Source: Gammaproteobacteria bacterium
GTDB lineage: Bacteria; Pseudomonadota; Gammaproteobacteria; S012-40
Length of the DNA stretch: 5,958 nucleotides
Assembly (NCBI GenBank): GCA_026982215.1
Contig: JALSHN010000039.1
Location: forward strand, 1 to 5,958
Reading direction: 5' to 3'
Made by a program: the position numbers and the translations under genes. Below, in pieces: positions 1 through 5,958 of the stretch. Below the pieces are notes generated by a model that saw only the letters and a list, made by a program, of their open reading frames with translations, had not been told where the DNA came from and did no database searches. Every line of letters starts with the position of its first letter. Position 1 is the stretch's first letter.

Positions 1-403
1 GTAGTCCCAGCCCCCAGCGACGGTCACAGGCCGTCTCGCTGAGGGCCCCGGTCACGAACAGGCCGTGGAGCACTCCCGAGAGACCGACGTAGCGCTGGAC
101 TTCCGGGTTGAGAAGGTGGATGGTCGTCCCCACGACCACGGCGCTGGTGAGCCAAGCCAGGACCCAGGCCCGTTGGCTCAGGCGGGGGGCGAACAGCAGC
201 CACACCAGCACCAGCCCGCCGAGATTGAGCAGGGTGTGTCCCCAGCCGAGGTGGACCAGGTTGGCGCTCAGGGGGCGCCACCACTGCCCTTGTTCCACCA
301 GAGCGCGATCATAGAGCAGTGCCTCGGTGAAGGGCGGCCAGGCGGCGCCGGCCAGGGCGGCGGCGGTGAGCAGCAGCGGCAACCAGGGAAGGGGGCGTTT
401 CAT
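1..403 (-). CDS. rrtA: Rhombosortase (rhomboid-family intramembrane serine protease), 3' part missing
   Basis: Reading the minus strand from the ATG at 403-401 gives 134 residues, open to the window edge. The protein is very hydrophobic, with likely membrane spans near residues 7-25, 57-72, 79-98 and 107-122. The segment around residues 40-62 (QWWRPLSANLVHLGWGHTLLN) has the rhomboid-type W-R-x-L ... H-x-x-x-H ... N pattern. Residues 105-115 read YVGLSGVLHGL, the GxSG-VLHG signature of rhombosortases, making S109 the probable nucleophile. The catalytic histidine of a later helix lies beyond the window. Rhombosortases are thought to process proteins carrying a C-terminal GlyGly-CTERM sorting signal in the inner membrane. 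The start overlaps the stop of the upstream phosphoesterase gene as ATGA (403-400), and a purine-rich GGATGGTGG stretch lies just before the ATG. A generic rhomboid protease is the alternative, but VLHG favours rhombosortase. Confidence 0.85.
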   Translation of the reverse strand, partial: MKRPLPWLPLLLTAAALAGAAWPPFTEALLYDRALVEQGQWWRPLSANLVHLGWGHTLLNLGGLVLVWLLFAPRLSQRAWVLAWLTSAVVVGTTIHLLNPEVQRYVGLSGVLHGLFVTGALSETACDRRWGLGL

Positions 404-1128
404 CCACCATCCAACCAGCGAACACGGGTGGTGAGTGTGCTGCCGTCCCAGAAAATCTCGCGTACTCCGGGGGGGCGGTCGTCGTAGACGAAGCGTTCGT
501 GTCCGGGGGCGAACTGGACCCAGGTGGAGGGGGCGGCGAAGCAGGGGATGTCGGCCCAGCGGCCACTGAAGCCTTGATGGACGTGGCCGAAGAATATGCC
601 TTGGATGCGTTGGCGGTGGGGGGCCAGGCAGGCCTTTAGTGCCTCGGCGTCGTGAAGACCGATGGCGTCAATCCAGGCACTGCCCACCGGGCACGGGGGG
701 TGATGCAGGAACAGCAGCACCGGTCCTGTGCTGCTCGTCAGCCATCCGTTCAACCGCCGGATTTGGGTCGCCCCCAGGCGGCCGGCGGTCTCGCCCGGCC
801 AATGACTGTCCAGCAAGGCCAAGTGTAATTCCCCGATGCGTTTCCAGTACCCCCCCTGCAGGAATTGCTCCGGCCAGCGCTGGGCGAGGCGAGCGGGATC
901 GTCGTGATTGCCCGGCAACAGCCAGAAAGGGCGCCCCAGGGTGGCCAGGCCTTGGGCCAGCGGGGCTTCGCCGGCCGGGGTGTCGATGAGGTCGCCGCTG
1001 AGGATCATGAGATCGCATGGGGCGTTGCGCCAGCGGGACACCAGTGCCCGCCAGCTCTCTTCTGGGGGGACGATGCCCGTGGCGCGGCCACCGAGGTGGC
1101 AGTCGCTCAGTTGCAGCAGGTGGATCAT
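400..1128 (-). CDS. cpdA: CpdA-like calcineurin-type metallophosphoesterase (3',5'-cAMP phosphodiesterase family)
   Basis: This 242-residue cytosolic protein has every metal-binding motif of the family in order: D9-x-H11 (SDCHL), G45-D46 (SGDLID), G73-N-H-D76 (PGNHD), HHPP at 142-145 and G181-H-V-H184 (FFGHVHQG). The LLDS motif at 105-108 and the C-terminal PSTWVQFAPG and DGSTLTTRV segments resemble E. coli CpdA closely, which supports this subgroup rather than a generic phosphoesterase. CpdA hydrolyses cyclic AMP to AMP with a two-metal centre. The substrate here is inferred from similarity, and other nucleotides are possible. The gene overlaps its neighbours on both sides by ATGA (1128-1125 and 403-400), so it lies in the middle of a three-gene unit. 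No strong Shine-Dalgarno sequence precedes the start, which fits translational coupling. It is slightly shorter than E. coli CpdA (about 275 residues) because it lacks extensions at both ends. Confidence 0.85.
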   Translation of the reverse strand: MIHLLQLSDCHLGGRATGIVPPEESWRALVSRWRNAPCDLMILSGDLIDTPAGEAPLAQGLATLGRPFWLLPGNHDDPARLAQRWPEQFLQGGYWKRIGELHLALLDSHWPGETAGRLGATQIRRLNGWLTSSTGPVLLFLHHPPCPVGSAWIDAIGLHDAEALKACLAPHRQRIQGIFFGHVHQGFSGRWADIPCFAAPSTWVQFAPGHERFVYDDRPPGVREIFWDGSTLTTRVRWLDGG

Positions 1129-2093
1129 GCGCTGAAGCGGATGCCCAGGTCGATTCGTTCGGCGACGGCGAGGATGCGGCGGATCTGGCCGTCATCGAGA
1201 TCTTCCCGCCATTTGTTCGCTGATTTCAACGGGTCTTTGAAGATGCTGTAGTAGGCGCTGTCTTCGCTGACGGTGCTCTGGCGTACGAAGTGCTCGGTCT
1301 GGGGGTGCCATTCCAGCTCGCAGTGCTGAAACAGCCGTCGGCTCTCCTCCATGGGCTCGGCACAGAGGTGATCGTAGACCAGCAGGGTGTAGGCCGCTTC
1401 GCCACGGAGTTCTTCATGGGCCTTTTGGTTGAACAGCGCCCAGCGCCACGCCAGGCGTTCCTCCGGGGTCATGGCCTTCAAGGCAGGAAGATCCAGGCCC
1501 AGGCGCTTGGCCTGAGGGGTCTCCAAGAGCTGCTGCAAGATCCCATAGTCCTCGCTGGCCGGGGTGCGGTCGTCGAATTTGCCCTTGGCCTCGCCGCGCA
1601 GGATCGAGGCGACGTATCCACAGGGGTGGCGGACGATGTGGACGATGCGGCACGGGGCCAAGCAACGGTGGAGCAGGCCGAGCCGGCCGAGGGATTCGAT
1701 GGATTTCCATACCAGGCGCATGCCAGAGGGGCCGGGCTGCCAGCGCGGGGCGGCGGGAACCGAGGTGACGGAGGCGAGCCGGCCGGCCGCCTTGGTGAAA
1801 TAGACGCCCGCCTTGAAGGCGAACAGACCCAGGGGAGAGAGATAACGTTTGGGAAACAGGGGGAGCTTGGCGCAGACCTTGGGATGATTCATTTGCCCGT
1901 AACGTTGCAGCGCATTCTGTATTTCCGCACAGTATTCTTCGGCCTGGGGTGGCGGCAGGAGCGGCAGGGGGAGGCGCTCCACCGAGTCGGGTTCGTGGCG
2001 GTAGAGTGTGAGCGGGTGACTGTCGAAGATCTTTCCCACCCAGGTGGTACCTGAGCGGGGCATGCCGAAGAGCAGGATGGGACTGTCGGTCAT
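1125..2093 (-). CDS. PAPS-dependent sulfotransferase family protein
   Basis: This 322-residue protein begins MTDSPILLFGMPRSGTTWVG. Residues 10-17 (GMPRSGTT) are the 5'-phosphosulfate-binding loop of sulfotransferases. Residues 150-165 (IVHIVRHPCGYVASIL) are the 3'-phosphate-binding segment, with R155 and S163 as expected ligands. Downstream, LLVYDHLCAEP (237-247) and the NKWREDL motif (293-299) are also typical. Such enzymes transfer sulfate from 3'-phosphoadenosine-5'-phosphosulfate to a carbohydrate, lipid or other acceptor and release PAP. The acceptor cannot be read from the sequence. The frame is open to 2165, but I prefer the ATG at 2093: the P-loop normally lies near the N-terminus, a GAGAAG ribosome-binding-like sequence lies 6 nt upstream, and the extra upstream residues look non-coding. 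The stop overlaps the cpdA start (ATGA). No glycan-biosynthesis neighbours are visible in the window. Confidence 0.9.
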   Translation of the reverse strand: MTDSPILLFGMPRSGTTWVGKIFDSHPLTLYRHEPDSVERLPLPLLPPPQAEEYCAEIQNALQRYGQMNHPKVCAKLPLFPKRYLSPLGLFAFKAGVYFTKAAGRLASVTSVPAAPRWQPGPSGMRLVWKSIESLGRLGLLHRCLAPCRIVHIVRHPCGYVASILRGEAKGKFDDRTPASEDYGILQQLLETPQAKRLGLDLPALKAMTPEERLAWRWALFNQKAHEELRGEAAYTLLVYDHLCAEPMEESRRLFQHCELEWHPQTEHFVRQSTVSEDSAYYSIFKDPLKSANKWREDLDDGQIRRILAVAERIDLGIRFSA

Positions 2094-2199
2094 GGTCGTC
2101 TTCTCACTACGGATGGCGGGTGTCATTGTAGCGTGTGATGTTTGTCTCGGGGGGGCATGGGCCATGTAGAATGCCCCACGTCCTTTCCGTTGCAGCGCT
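2094..2199. promoter_or_regulatory. Divergent intergenic region between the sulfotransferase operon and glrK
   Basis: Both flanking operons must be transcribed from this 106-bp gap or from within the neighbouring genes. Facing right, TTGTCT (2142-2147) and TAGAAT (2167-2172, one mismatch to TATAAT) could be a sigma-70 promoter, but the 19-bp spacer is long. Facing left, TACAAT on the minus strand (plus positions 2125-2130, one mismatch) is a -10 candidate without a recognisable -35. It would give a leader of about 25 nt before the ATG at 2093, supporting that start. glrK has no clear Shine-Dalgarno sequence. I found no sigma-54 element with the right spacing here: the closest GG/GC pair, at 2160-2174, is one base too far apart. 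These are candidates only. Confidence 0.3.
2152..2177. repeat. Perfect 7-bp inverted repeat in the divergent promoter region
   Basis: GGGGCAT (2152-2158) and ATGCCCC (2171-2177) are exact reverse complements separated by 12 bp. The inner bases 2157-2165 (ATGGGCCAT) are themselves nearly palindromic. The right arm overlaps the candidate -10 TAGAAT facing glrK, so the element could be an operator or an RNA hairpin. No T-run follows either arm, so it does not look like a terminator. Confidence 0.4.
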
Positions 2200-3642
2200 A
2201 TGAACAGAAAATCCCTCGCTCAGCCCCGCTCGTTTTTCGAGCTGGTGGTCGCTGGTTTCGCCCTGGTCACCGTGCCGTTGATCATTGCACTGGTGAGCGG
2301 GGCCTATTTCGTCGGCCGGCTCTACGATCAGAGCCAGGAGGCGGTGTATCGGGCGGTGCTGGCCACCCAGGCGGGGCGTGATCTGTTGGAACAGGCCACG
2401 TTGATGGAACGCAGCGTGCGCCAGTTCGCGGTGTTGGGGGATCCGGAGCTGCTGGCCGGTTATCGCCGCGCCCGCGAGGCCTTCGAGGACAGCGCCTTGC
2501 GGTTGCGCTCCTTGCTGCGTGACACCGCCTTGCAGGCCCAGCTGGAGGTCTTGCTGGATCATGAGCGGGAGGTGGCCCATTCGTTGGAAGCGGCCGGCGA
2601 TGCCGAGACGGCGGCCCGTCTCCAGGCGGGATTCATTACCCTCACCGCCCAGACTCAGGATTTGTTCCGCGATACCAACCGCCTCATCGAGAGTGAGGTG
2701 GAGGTGTTGCGCAAGATGGCCGGCGAGGCCCGTGACGTGATCACCTGGGAGCTGATGGCCTTGGGGCCGGGGGTGGTGATCTTCTTCATCGTCTTCACCA
2801 TTCTCATCGCCCGACCGGTGCGTCAGGTGGAACAGGCCATCCAGCGGATCGGCGACGGGGATTTCGCCACCCCGGTGACTGTCCAGGGGCCACGGGACCT
2901 GGAGGCCTTGGGGGAGCGGTTGGACTGGTTGCGCGGCCGGCTGGTGGAGCTGGAGAGCCGCAAGCGCAAGTTCTTGAGTTATGTCTCCCATGAACTCAAG
3001 ACCCCGCTCACCGCCATCCGGGAGAGCGCCGATTTGTTGGAGGAAGGGGTGCTGGGGCCGATGAGCGCCGAGCAGCGGGAAGTGGTGGAGATCCTGCGCA
3101 AGAACAGCCTCCAGTTGCAGACCATGATCGAGAAGCTGTTGAGCTTCAATCTTCCCGAGGTGCGCGAGCGGCCGTTGCAGCGCCATGAGGTGAATCTTTG
3201 CGAGTTGTTGGAGTCGGTGTTGGCCGATCACAAACCGGCCATTCTCGCCAAGCAGCTGGATCTGCAACGGGATTGCCATGAGGTGCGCTATCCTGGTGAC
3301 GAGGAGCGCCTGCGGGTGATTCTGGACAATTTGCTCTCCAACGCCGTCAAGTACACCCCTGACGGGGGGGTAGTGGCGGTATCGCTCCATCGCCGGGACT
3401 CGGGGGTGGAGTTGCAGGTGCGCGACAGTGGGCCGGGCATACCGCCCGAGTCGCGGAAGCAGATTTTCGAGGCCTTCTACCGGGGCGCTCACCCCGATCA
3501 CGAACGGATCAAGGGCAGTGGTCTGGGTTTGGCCATCGTACGGGAATTCGTCCGCGCCCATGGTGGCCGCATTTCCGTGGAGGACGCCGCTCCGGGGGCG
3601 CTGTTCCGGGTCTGCCTTCCCTTCCCCGAGGATGATTCATGA
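2200..3642 (+). CDS. glrK: Sensor histidine kinase GlrK (QseE-like)
   Basis: This 480-residue inner-membrane kinase has a membrane span near residues 14-36, a mainly helical periplasmic region of about 150 residues, and a second span near 186-204. A HAMP linker (205-257) follows, then a HisKA domain with YVSHELKTPL (261-270), where H264 is the phospho-acceptor. The HATPase domain has an N box at 377-385 (NLLSNAVKY), a G1 box at 409-415 (DSGPGIP) and a G2 box at 439-444 (GSGLGL). E. coli GlrK shares short signatures with it, including the MERS-RQ-VLGDPEL periplasmic stretch, SHELKTPL, and KGSGLGL near the C-terminus. All catalytic residues are present, so it should autophosphorylate and pass phosphate to GlrR, encoded two genes downstream. 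The start is fixed between an in-frame TAG at 2167-2169 and the first span; no convincing ribosome-binding site precedes it. The stop overlaps the lipoprotein start (ATGA at 3639-3642). The periplasmic signal it senses cannot be read from the sequence. Confidence 0.94.
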   Translation: MNRKSLAQPRSFFELVVAGFALVTVPLIIALVSGAYFVGRLYDQSQEAVYRAVLATQAGRDLLEQATLMERSVRQFAVLGDPELLAGYRRAREAFEDSALRLRSLLRDTALQAQLEVLLDHEREVAHSLEAAGDAETAARLQAGFITLTAQTQDLFRDTNRLIESEVEVLRKMAGEARDVITWELMALGPGVVIFFIVFTILIARPVRQVEQAIQRIGDGDFATPVTVQGPRDLEALGERLDWLRGRLVELESRKRKFLSYVSHELKTPLTAIRESADLLEEGVLGPMSAEQREVVEILRKNSLQLQTMIEKLLSFNLPEVRERPLQRHEVNLCELLESVLADHKPAILAKQLDLQRDCHEVRYPGDEERLRVILDNLLSNAVKYTPDGGVVAVSLHRRDSGVELQVRDSGPGIPPESRKQIFEAFYRGAHPDHERIKGSGLGLAIVREFVRAHGGRISVEDAAPGALFRVCLPFPEDDS

Positions 3643-4202
3643 GTCGAAACGCCGTCATCTTGTTCGCCCTGTCGCTGGCAGGGTGTGCGACCCCCCCCAC
3701 GGTACCGCCCTCCCCGGTGGAGACGGTGCGATACGTTCAGGTACGTGCCCCCAGTGAGGTGGACAAGTTGCTGTTTTATGTGGACAAGATCCAGGCGATG
3801 ACCGCGGAGGAACGACAGGCGGAGCGTGAGCACCTGCAGCAGACCCTCGTGTCGGGAGGGGGCGACAAGGTGCGGTTGCGCTATGCCCTGTTGTTAATAT
3901 GGTCACCCACTGAGGAGGGCCTGGAGGCCCAGCGGCGTTTGCTGCGGGCGGTGGATCCCGCATCCTTTGGGGAAGATGCCATGCAGGTGAAGGCGTTGGT
4001 GGGTACCTTGTTGCACGCCCTGGACGACGGGCCGCGCCAGCTGGACAGGCGTTGGCGTCGCCGGCTGCAGCGCAGCGAGGCCCGCATTACTTCCTTGGAG
4101 GCGGAGAAGCAGCGCTTGCAGGCGGAAATCGAGGCGTTGCGTTCGCAGATCGATGCCTTGAAGGCCATCGAACGCAGCATCCAGCAGCGAATGACCCCGT
4201 GA
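3639..4202 (+). CDS. qseG: QseG-like lipoprotein with C-terminal coiled coil
   Basis: This 187-residue protein has a short signal peptide ending in a lipobox, L13-A-G-C16. C16 should be lipidated, and A17 at position +2 is not an inner-membrane retention signal, so outer-membrane location is expected. A proline-rich tether (18-27) is followed by a helical middle region. Residues about 136-183 form a heptad-rich, charged coiled coil ending LKAIERSIQQR, similar to the ...LTDIERQLSTR end of E. coli QseG. Overall sequence similarity looks low, so the name rests mostly on position between glrK and glrR, the lipobox and the coiled coil. In E. coli, QseG interacts with the sensor kinase (QseE/GlrK) and promotes its activity; the same job is inferred here. 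It is shorter than E. coli QseG (about 237 residues). GAGGA at 3628-3632 lies 6 nt before the ATG, and the start overlaps the glrK stop, indicating coupling. Confidence 0.75.
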   Translation: MSRNAVILFALSLAGCATPPTVPPSPVETVRYVQVRAPSEVDKLLFYVDKIQAMTAEERQAEREHLQQTLVSGGGDKVRLRYALLLIWSPTEEGLEAQRRLLRAVDPASFGEDAMQVKALVGTLLHALDDGPRQLDRRWRRRLQRSEARITSLEAEKQRLQAEIEALRSQIDALKAIERSIQQRMTP

Positions 4203-4213
4203 GGTGAGCCACG

Positions 4214-5602
<1,389 letters not shown>

Positions 5603-5677
5603 ATTGTCCGACCTCTTTCCCGCCCGCTGTTGATCGTCGTCACCGGCGAGTGGCGTTCGGCATGTGGTTTTTTGAGT

Positions 5678-5690
5678 CAGTATTTTGATT
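5678..5690 (-). promoter_or_regulatory. IHF-like binding site
   Basis: CAGTATTTTGATT matches the reverse complement of the IHF core consensus WATCAANNNNTTR at all specified positions but one (G where A is expected at 5680). It lies in T-rich DNA about 20 bp upstream of the sigma-54-like element, where IHF bends DNA at many enhancer-dependent promoters, including E. coli glmY. A 13-bp degenerate match in AT-rich DNA can arise by chance. Confidence 0.28.
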
Positions 5691-5710
5691 GTTGGTTGAT
5701 TTTTCATTTC

Positions 5711-5726
5711 TGGCCTGACTTTTGAA
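5711..5726 (+). promoter_or_regulatory. Candidate sigma-54 (-24/-12) promoter
   Basis: TGGCCTGACTTTTGAA aligns with TGGCACGNNNNTTGCW at 9 of the 12 specified positions with exact spacing. The invariant GG of the -24 element is present, but the -12 element is GA rather than GC, which is a real weakness. It points toward the 25-codon ORF at 5797 and would start transcription near 5737. It directly follows the gene for a sigma-54 activator, which raises its prior likelihood. Confidence 0.38.
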
Positions 5727-5748
5727 ATAAGTGTTGATGAGTTCAGGT

Positions 5749-5765
5749 CCGGCGGGGGTCGCCGG
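5749..5765 (+). other. GC hairpin in the leader upstream of the small ORF
   Basis: CCGGCG (5749-5754) and CGCCGG (5760-5765) form a perfect six-pair all-GC stem around the five-base loop GGGGT. No T-run follows, so it is not an intrinsic terminator. If transcription starts at the sigma-54-like element, it would lie about 12 nt from the RNA 5' end and could protect the transcript. Confidence 0.4.
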
Positions 5766-5796
5766 TGGTCGGGGCGCAGGTTCCTAGGGTGGTGTG

Positions 5797-5874
5797 ATGA
5801 GCATGATCTGGCCACGGATTCTGTTGGCGTTGTTGCTGTATTACCTGGCGGTGTACTGGGTCTTGAAACTCTGA
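5797..5874 (+). CDS. Possible small single-span membrane peptide (25 residues)
   Basis: An ATG-to-TGA frame encodes 25 residues beginning MSMIWPRILLALLL and ending YYLAVYWVLKL. After a short N-terminus with one arginine, about 17 residues are uninterruptedly hydrophobic and rich in aromatics, and a lysine precedes the C-terminal leucine. This is the look of a bacterial small membrane protein with one transmembrane helix. AGGGTGG at 5786-5792 is a plausible ribosome-binding site, and a GTG directly before the ATG is an alternative start. I do not recognise a family. It lies 38 bp before the DUF1992 gene on the same strand. Being so short, the frame could be chance, but the strong hydrophobicity, the ribosome-binding site and the otherwise empty region favour a real gene. 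Confidence 0.5.
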   Translation: MSMIWPRILLALLLYYLAVYWVLKL

Positions 5875-5878
5875 GGCG

Positions 5879-5884
5879 TATAAT
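5879..5884 (+). promoter_or_regulatory. Consensus -10 element (TATAAT) upstream of the DUF1992 gene
   Basis: A perfect TATAAT lies 28 bp before the DUF1992 start codon, just after the small ORF. Hexamers 16-18 bp upstream (for example CTGGGT at 5856-5861) match the -35 consensus poorly, and TTGAAA at 5863-5868 is only 10 bp away. There is no TGn extended -10. A sigma-70 promoter for the DUF1992 gene is possible but may need an activator. Confidence 0.38.
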
Positions 5885-5887
5885 CGG

Positions 5888-5906
5888 CACCTCTGTGGTG
5901 GAGGTG
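5888..5906 (+). promoter_or_regulatory. Hairpin that could hide the DUF1992 ribosome-binding site
   Basis: CACCTC (5888-5893) is the exact reverse complement of GAGGTG (5901-5906), with a seven-base loop between. The right arm is almost the whole Shine-Dalgarno sequence GGAGGTG (5900-5906), which sits 6 nt before the ATG at 5913. A G-T pair (5887 with 5907) can extend the stem. When folded, the ribosome-binding site would be masked. A transcript from the TATAAT at 5879 would begin close to the left arm, so the choice of promoter could decide whether the hairpin forms. Confidence 0.35.
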
Positions 5907-5912
5907 TGCAGC

Positions 5913-5958
5913 ATGTGGTTGATCGATCGTTTGGCGGAGGCGCGCATCGAAGAGGCCC
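5913..5958 (+). CDS. DUF1992 (DnaJ-C28-like, YhdN-type) protein, 5' end only
   Basis: Only 15 complete codons lie in the window, reading MWLIDRLAEARIEEA. This matches the characteristic start of DUF1992 proteins such as E. coli YhdN (MWLLDQWAERHIAEA), whose family continues with a conserved GEFDNLPGxGKPL-type motif that would lie beyond the edge. The family is related to the conserved domain of eukaryotic DNAJC28 and has no well-established bacterial function. GGAGGTG at 5900-5906 is an excellent ribosome-binding site with 6-nt spacing, which supports this start. Recognition rests on a short stretch, but the pattern is distinctive. In E. coli the gene after glrR is glnB; here that position is taken by the small ORF and this gene. 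Confidence 0.8.
   Translation, partial: MWLIDRLAEARIEEA

Larger units (their letters stand above)
5603..5796 (+). other. AT-rich intergenic region downstream of glrR
   Basis: This 194-bp gap separates glrR from the next possible small gene. Its middle (about 5665-5735) is strikingly T-rich compared with the GC-rich genes around it, as expected of a regulatory region. I see no clean intrinsic terminator for glrR. A 6-bp imperfect stem, CGTCAC/GTGGCG (5638-5643 with 5650-5655, including one G-T pair), is followed by a run of six T (5668-5673), but 12 bases lie between them. The gap also holds the IHF-like site, the sigma-54-like element and the GC hairpin listed separately. Confidence 0.6.

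Noticed and set aside
65..487. Plus-strand open frame (140 codons) over the rhombosortase and cpdA ends
   Set aside because: It is Q/G/P-rich with no domain, and lies opposite two overlapping genes with clear motifs.
1290..2054. Plus-strand open frame (254 codons) opposite the sulfotransferase gene
   Set aside because: The minus-strand frame has clear PAPS-binding motifs; this frame has none and is a codon-bias shadow.
2094..2165. N-terminal extension of the sulfotransferase to the ATG at 2165 (or 2126)
   Set aside because: The extension would place 24 unrelated residues before the normal P-loop start, has no ribosome-binding site, and covers the probable promoter region.
2158..2174. Sigma-54 promoter upstream of glrK
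   Set aside because: GG (2160-2161) and GC (2173-2174) are one base too far apart, and sigma-54 elements tolerate spacing changes poorly.
2107..3561. Long minus-strand open frame (484 codons) opposite glrK
   Set aside because: It lies antisense to a kinase with all motifs intact. Its product is a low-complexity H/Q/L/G-rich sequence with no domain, as expected from the complement of GC-rich codons.
5638..5673. Intrinsic terminator after glrR
   Set aside because: The stem is short and imperfect, and the T-run is 12 bases away from it. This is not a canonical terminator, though weak termination cannot be excluded.
5863..5884. TTGAAA plus TATAAT as a full sigma-70 promoter
   Set aside because: The spacer is only 10 bp, far below the usable 16-18 bp, so only the -10 is kept as a candidate.

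Overview
The window is GC-rich chromosomal DNA, densely packed with genes. The protein families and gene order point to a non-enteric gammaproteobacterium: a GlrK/QseG/GlrR operon, a CpdA-type phosphodiesterase, a rhombosortase and a YhdN-like DUF1992 protein. I cannot name the genus. I see no rRNA, tRNA, CRISPR array, insertion sequence or phage gene.

Left block (1-2093, minus strand). Three genes are read leftwards in the order sulfotransferase, CpdA-like metallophosphoesterase, rhombosortase. The rhombosortase runs off the left edge. Both junctions are 4-bp ATGA stop/start overlaps, so this is one transcription unit with likely translational coupling.

Divergent spacer (2094-2199). This 106-bp gap holds weak promoter-like elements facing both ways and a perfect 7-bp inverted repeat.

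Central block (2200-5602, plus strand). A sensor kinase (GlrK/QseE), an outer-membrane-type lipoprotein with a C-terminal coiled coil (QseG-like) and a sigma-54-dependent response regulator (GlrR/QseF) form a tight operon. The kinase and lipoprotein genes share an ATGA overlap, and the regulator starts 11 bp after the lipoprotein gene. By analogy with E. coli, the lipoprotein modulates the kinase from the periplasmic side, the kinase phosphorylates the regulator on D63, and the regulator hexamer opens sigma-54 promoters.

Right block (5603-5958). An AT-rich spacer of 194 bp follows glrR. It contains a sigma-54-like -24/-12 element with exact spacing, preceded by an IHF-like site. Next come a GC hairpin, a possible gene for a 25-residue single-span membrane peptide, a consensus TATAAT, and the first 15 codons of a DUF1992 (DnaJ-C28-like/YhdN) gene cut by the right edge. 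The most interesting possibility is that GlrR directly controls this small-peptide/DUF1992 unit next to its own gene.
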